Positions 18,934-22,512 of a stretch of 22,512 bases of DNA are shown here, in pieces. Both the position numbers and the translations under genes were made by a program. Position 1 is the first letter of the stretch. Each line of letters opens with the position of its first letter. The stretch covers positions 48,101 to 70,612 of the forward strand of contig BLXT01004282.1 of assembly GCA_019648995.1 (NCBI GenBank), written 5' to 3'. Under the pieces are notes generated by a model. It had not been told where the DNA came from. It worked only from the letters and a program-made list of their open reading frames with translations, and searched no databases. Origin of the DNA: Plakobranchus ocellatus (Eukaryota; Mollusca; Gastropoda; Plakobranchidae).

Positions 18934-21900
18934 AATCTATAATTGGAATGACCAAGATCATATATGATGAGTATGACATTAACAGCATTCATCGGACGAT
19001 CGATGACTTAAGCGGTTACTCCATCAAATTTAAATTAATAAGAAGGGTAGTTGGACCCAGTAGGACTAAAAATAAGACATGCACAGGGCGGAAGATCCTT
19101 GATAGCACAACAACCATCCATAGATTCCCACTGTCTTGTGGGTTAGTTGCGAAACGAAAACTCGCGGAAAGCCCGAAATTAAACCAGCAGTAGGCAGGGG
19201 GAAACCACTGCTGTGGCTTCTCAAGGCAAAAAAACACGAAAAAAAACCTCAAACCTCAATAAACAACATGAAGGGGTTTTATGATTCCAATCCAAATCCC
19301 TCGTTCGGCAGGAATTGTCATGTGCACCAGGTGGCTCTGGGTCGTCATCCAGCATCTAATCACAAAATAAATATCAAAGATACATAAAAAAAATCGTAAC
19401 ATGGGATGTGCGTACACTGCATAAAAAAGAAAAGTTAGAAAATGTTACTCAAGAAATGGACAGAATATAACAACATCCAAGGGCTTACTGAGGTCAGATG
19501 GAAAGGGGCAGGTTCCACGAGACTAGGTAACAAAACTCTATATTTCTCAGGGGGACATACACACGAAAGAGGCGTACGCATCTTATTTGATGTAAGAATA
19601 GCAAAAAAGTCTAGGGAGTTCGTGTCCAATTTCAGACAAAGTAGTTGTAGCTTGATTGGTAGCCAAACCATTTAATCTAGGAATAATTCAGATGTGTGCA
19701 CCAACATCTAACAGTGAAGATATAGAAGTAGAAAAGTTTTATGAAGATAATAAATAGAAAAAGCAAAAGGCTATCTAAACCCAGGATATTACATAATAAT
19801 GGGAGATTTCAATGCAAAAGTCAGAAATGAAAGGGTAGAAGACGTTGCGCCCAGTGGCATAGCGAGTTTAAATGAACATGTAAGTATGCAAATTGAATAG
19901 TGCTAAATCAATGATTTTGCCATCACAAATACTTGGTATCAAAACCACAGTAGGAGATAGTGGATTTGAAAAATCCCCGGTGACAAAAGTAGAAATACAA
20001 TAGATTATTGTAGATTTCGAAACGCTATTAAAACATGATATCACTGCCCGGAGCCGACTATGACATCATATCATATTCCAGTTATGCTCAAATTTCAGAT
20101 AAAACATTAAAAAGTAAGAAAAACAAAAGCTAATCCTTAATTACAAATGGACTTATTAAAATTTCATAAAAAAACTTAGAGAAAAAAAATTGCTGTAGCT
20201 GTGCATAACAAATATGAGACTCTAAACATCTCAGAAATAGAGGAACTATGGTCAGAAATGAAACATTCACATAATGAAGCCATATAGACAAATGTTCCCA
20301 AAAACAATAAAAAAAAAGACCATAAGGAATGGACAAACAAAGAAGTACTCGATTTGATGGAAGAAATGCGCAAATAAAAAAAAAAAAATTAGATGCTGAA
20401 TACAAAGGCCTAAACAAAACCTAATCAAAGCAAATTCATGCATGATAAAAATAACGACATCAGTGGTAAGAAAATCAAATACAGTAGCCCTGGCTATCAA
20501 ATCAAAAGACGGAAGAATGTTAATGGAAAAGAAGGAAATACTAAACAGATGGTCAGAATATATTGAGGATCTTTTGAAGATGATAGGTGCAAATATCCCA
20601 AATTAAAGAAAAACATAGAAGGTCCAAATAACGTTAAAGAAGAGGTAGAAGCAGCAACAAGGAATATGAAAAATGGAAAAGCTACAGGACTACATAACAT
20701 ATCCGTAGAAATCATCAAAGCATTAGATAATATAGAAATAGATCTGCCAATCAAACTTCTTAATGCAATATACAATAGTGGTACAATTCCATAAGGTCCT
20801 AGTAAATCTGTTTTTGTAGCACTGCTTAAACCTCCAGCAGCAATAGAATGTGAATTTCACAAAACAATCAGTTTCATGAGCCATTTTTTTAAAAAATGAT
20901 GTGACATGTTTTAATGCATAGAATGCGCATGAGCCTAAGACCAGAAATGTCTCCAAAACAATTAGGCTTTATGCCTGATAAAGGGACTAAGAACGCAATA
21001 TTCACTTTGTGAATAACTATGGAAAGGTGTATAGAAATGCAAAAAGATCGCCGCCTCTGTTTAATTGATTATTCTAAAACCTTTGGCATAGTAAAACATG
21101 TAGAGCTGTTTCGTATACTAGAAAAATTAGACGTCGGTGGGAAAGATCTGAGAGTAACTAAAAATTATACTGGGATCAAACTGTATCTGTAAGAATTGAA
21201 AGAGAACATAATGATTTCAAATCCATCAAAAGAGGTATGATGCAGGGTATGTGTAATGTCTCCTGATCTTTTTAATTTAAAGTGAAATAATCTAAGATAA
21301 TTTTGACGATATTTCAGGCTGCAAAATAGACGGAGAGAATCTTAATAATCTCAAGTATGCAGATGATACAGTTCTAATAGCAGAATCGCACGAACAACTC
21401 CAAAACTTTTAGATACAGTAGTTTTAGAGAGAGAAATAATGGGTCTGTCTTTGAATGTAAAAAAAAAACGGAATGTATCGTCATCTCAGAGAAATCCTCT
21501 AACCCCATATACAAGCTCGTTAGGTAAGGCGCAAAAATCTAATAAGTTACAAAATTCAAATATCTAGGTTACTTGATAACACAATTTGGCAGATGAACAA
21601 ATGCCATTAGAATAAAATAGCTGTGGCCAAAGATACATTCCAAAAATTGAAACCAATACTGACAAACAGAAACATAAGTATGAAAAACCAAAATAAAGGT
21701 AATGAAAACATATGTATGGTCTGTACTTTTATAATAGTGACTGTTGAACAATAAATAAAGAAACAGAGAGGGTAATCTTGAGCGATCACTAATTAAAAAC
21801 ATTATACCATCGTTTGCCGACACAAGGGTTTAGAATACTTAGCAATCACTGGAAAGATTGAAGGCAAACGCAGTAGAGGTAGACAGAGAATAACTTTTAT

Positions 21901-22089
21901 TGTAAGTCGTAAGTCATGGGAAAAAGGCAAGGGTAGCAACAACAATTTTATTAGGTTAACTAAGAACAGGTTTTATTGGATGAATATGATCGCTAATATC
22001 TGTTCGAGACAAGGTACCTGATAAAGAAAGAAATAATGATGCCAATTTTCTTACCTAGAATAGAGCCCATATGTGAAGGCAAATCTATA
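18934..22089. repeat. Target-site duplication AATCTATA around the long LINE
   Basis: AATCTATA occurs at 18934-18941 and 22082-22089, followed by ATT and TTT respectively. These positions coincide with where the split TIR element B stops and resumes relative to its sister copy A, so the duplication marks the LINE insertion point. Confidence 0.6.
18942..22081 (+). pseudogene. Nearly full-length endonuclease/RT LINE, inactivated
   Basis: About 3.1 kb with recognisable order in broken frames. There is a leader with GKPLLWLLKAKKHEKKPQTS (about 19200-19250). The APE-type endonuclease shows TWDVRTLHKKEKLENVTQEM (19400-19460), GLTEVRWKGAGSTR, YFSGGHTHERGV, and IMGDFNAKV near 19798 with the catalytic Asp and Asn. 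An EEVEAATRNMKNGKATG stretch (20640-20690) precedes the RT. The RT shows LIDYSKTF near 21060, LNNLKYADDTVLIAES near 21340 (catalytic box) and MGLSLNVKKK. The C-terminus shows RSRGRQRITF near 21870, NMIANICSRQGT and a stop at 22021. Over a dozen stops and shifts make it inactive. Layout resembles RTE/Jockey-type single-ORF LINEs; the clade name is tentative. Confidence 0.82.
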
Positions 22090-22512
22090 TTTAGACCTTG
22101 AAACTTGATCAATAATGAAACCTTCTAAATCTAGATCTAATAACGTCTTATTTGAAATATTAAAGATAGAATCTAAATCTTCGCTTCCAATGCAGCCAAG
22201 AGTGAAAGTTATTGATCGGTGCATCACCTTGGCTTCAATTTAAACATATATAAACTGGAAATCTATACATTTCAAATGGTAGCAACATGGCTGGTCGGAA
22301 ACATCTGAATTATATTTGAAGGAAACAATTAAAAAAAAACAGTTTGAAGGAGATAGAATTTGGACTTACAGATATACACAATTCTGCCACAACTGATTTT
22401 TCATACAAGATTTGAAGGCATTATTTTTTATAGTTCAGCAATTTTTGCGTTAAAAATTCAAAGTACACAAATATATATTATGGAGTATAGTTTTGTATAA
22501 TTATAATTTCTC

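Larger units (their letters stand above)
18831..22469 (+). mobile_element. TIR element copy B, split by the LINE
   Basis: The 5' part (18831-18941) starts TGTGAACTTTGAATTTT and continues CGTAAAACTCCTGAAC and GGTTTAGATCTAGATCC, parallel to copy A 18304-18415. The 3' part (22082-22469) continues from the matching point and ends GTTCAGCA...AAAATTCAAAGTACACA. The 3' part parallels copy A 18410-18805, including the ACCTTGAA, CTTCC/GATTCCAAT, AACATGGCTG and CATACAAGA/AAAG words. The two parts sum to about 490 bp, against 502 bp in copy A. Confidence 0.65.

Noticed and set aside
20130-20956. Several 65-95 codon frames on the - strand
   Set aside because: Antisense shadows of the broken LINE; the LINE motifs read on the + strand.
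18490-22470. Direct repeats flanking the LINE read as long terminal repeats
   Set aside because: The enclosed ORF is a non-LTR endonuclease/RT. The repeats are explained better by two copies of a TIR element, the second one split.

Overview
The window looks like AT-rich, intron- and transposon-rich nuclear DNA of an animal. The evidence is canonical GT-AG exons separated by kilobase introns, long simple-sequence arrays, and remnants of non-LTR retrotransposons and a piggyBac transposase. The LINE proteins and the frequent AGATCTAGAT-type words remind me of gastropod molluscs, but that taxonomic guess is weak. There is no operon-like structure, rRNA or CRISPR array, and I recognised no tRNA gene.

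The one well-supported host gene is an LRAT-domain (PLAAT/HRASLS-like, NlpC/P60 superfamily) enzyme on the + strand. I assembled four exons from splice sites and phase: 3278-3419, 4957-5107, 5430-5559 and 6846-6998. They encode 191 residues with both catalytic histidines, the catalytic cysteine in NCEHF, and an unusual Ser/Gly-rich last exon. About 5 kb downstream there is a second, diverged but intact copy of exons 2 and 3 (11730-11892 and 12189-12318). It has the same phases but no visible exon 1. It could be a set of alternative exons for the upstream gene or a truncated tandem paralogue. A possible short terminal exon follows at 12463-12534.

The rest is mostly mobile DNA. From left to right: an L1/Tx1-like LINE remnant on the - strand (about 1440-3000); a diverged repeat family with two inverted copies in LRAT intron 1 and a third after the second LRAT cassette; a palindromic triplet-repeat array and a LINE scrap in intron 3; two more triplet arrays (8262-8685); a LINE remnant at 9505-10930 split by a roughly 570-bp TIR element (about 10044-10614) whose internal minisatellite resembles its own termini; a piggyBac-like remnant (about 13790-14465, +) and a related inverted remnant (about 17500-17890, -); a 5'-truncated LINE with a 46-bp target duplication (14841-15646); and, at 18304-22470, two tandem copies of a roughly 500-bp TIR element, the second split by a nearly full-length LINE of about 3.1 kb.

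All LINE and piggyBac open frames carry stops or frameshifts, so none looks autonomous. The remaining stretches (1-1430, 7200-8160, 8760-9500, 10930-11725, 12961-13500, 14466-14840, 15647-17280) hold nothing I can identify beyond low-complexity sequence and chance open frames.
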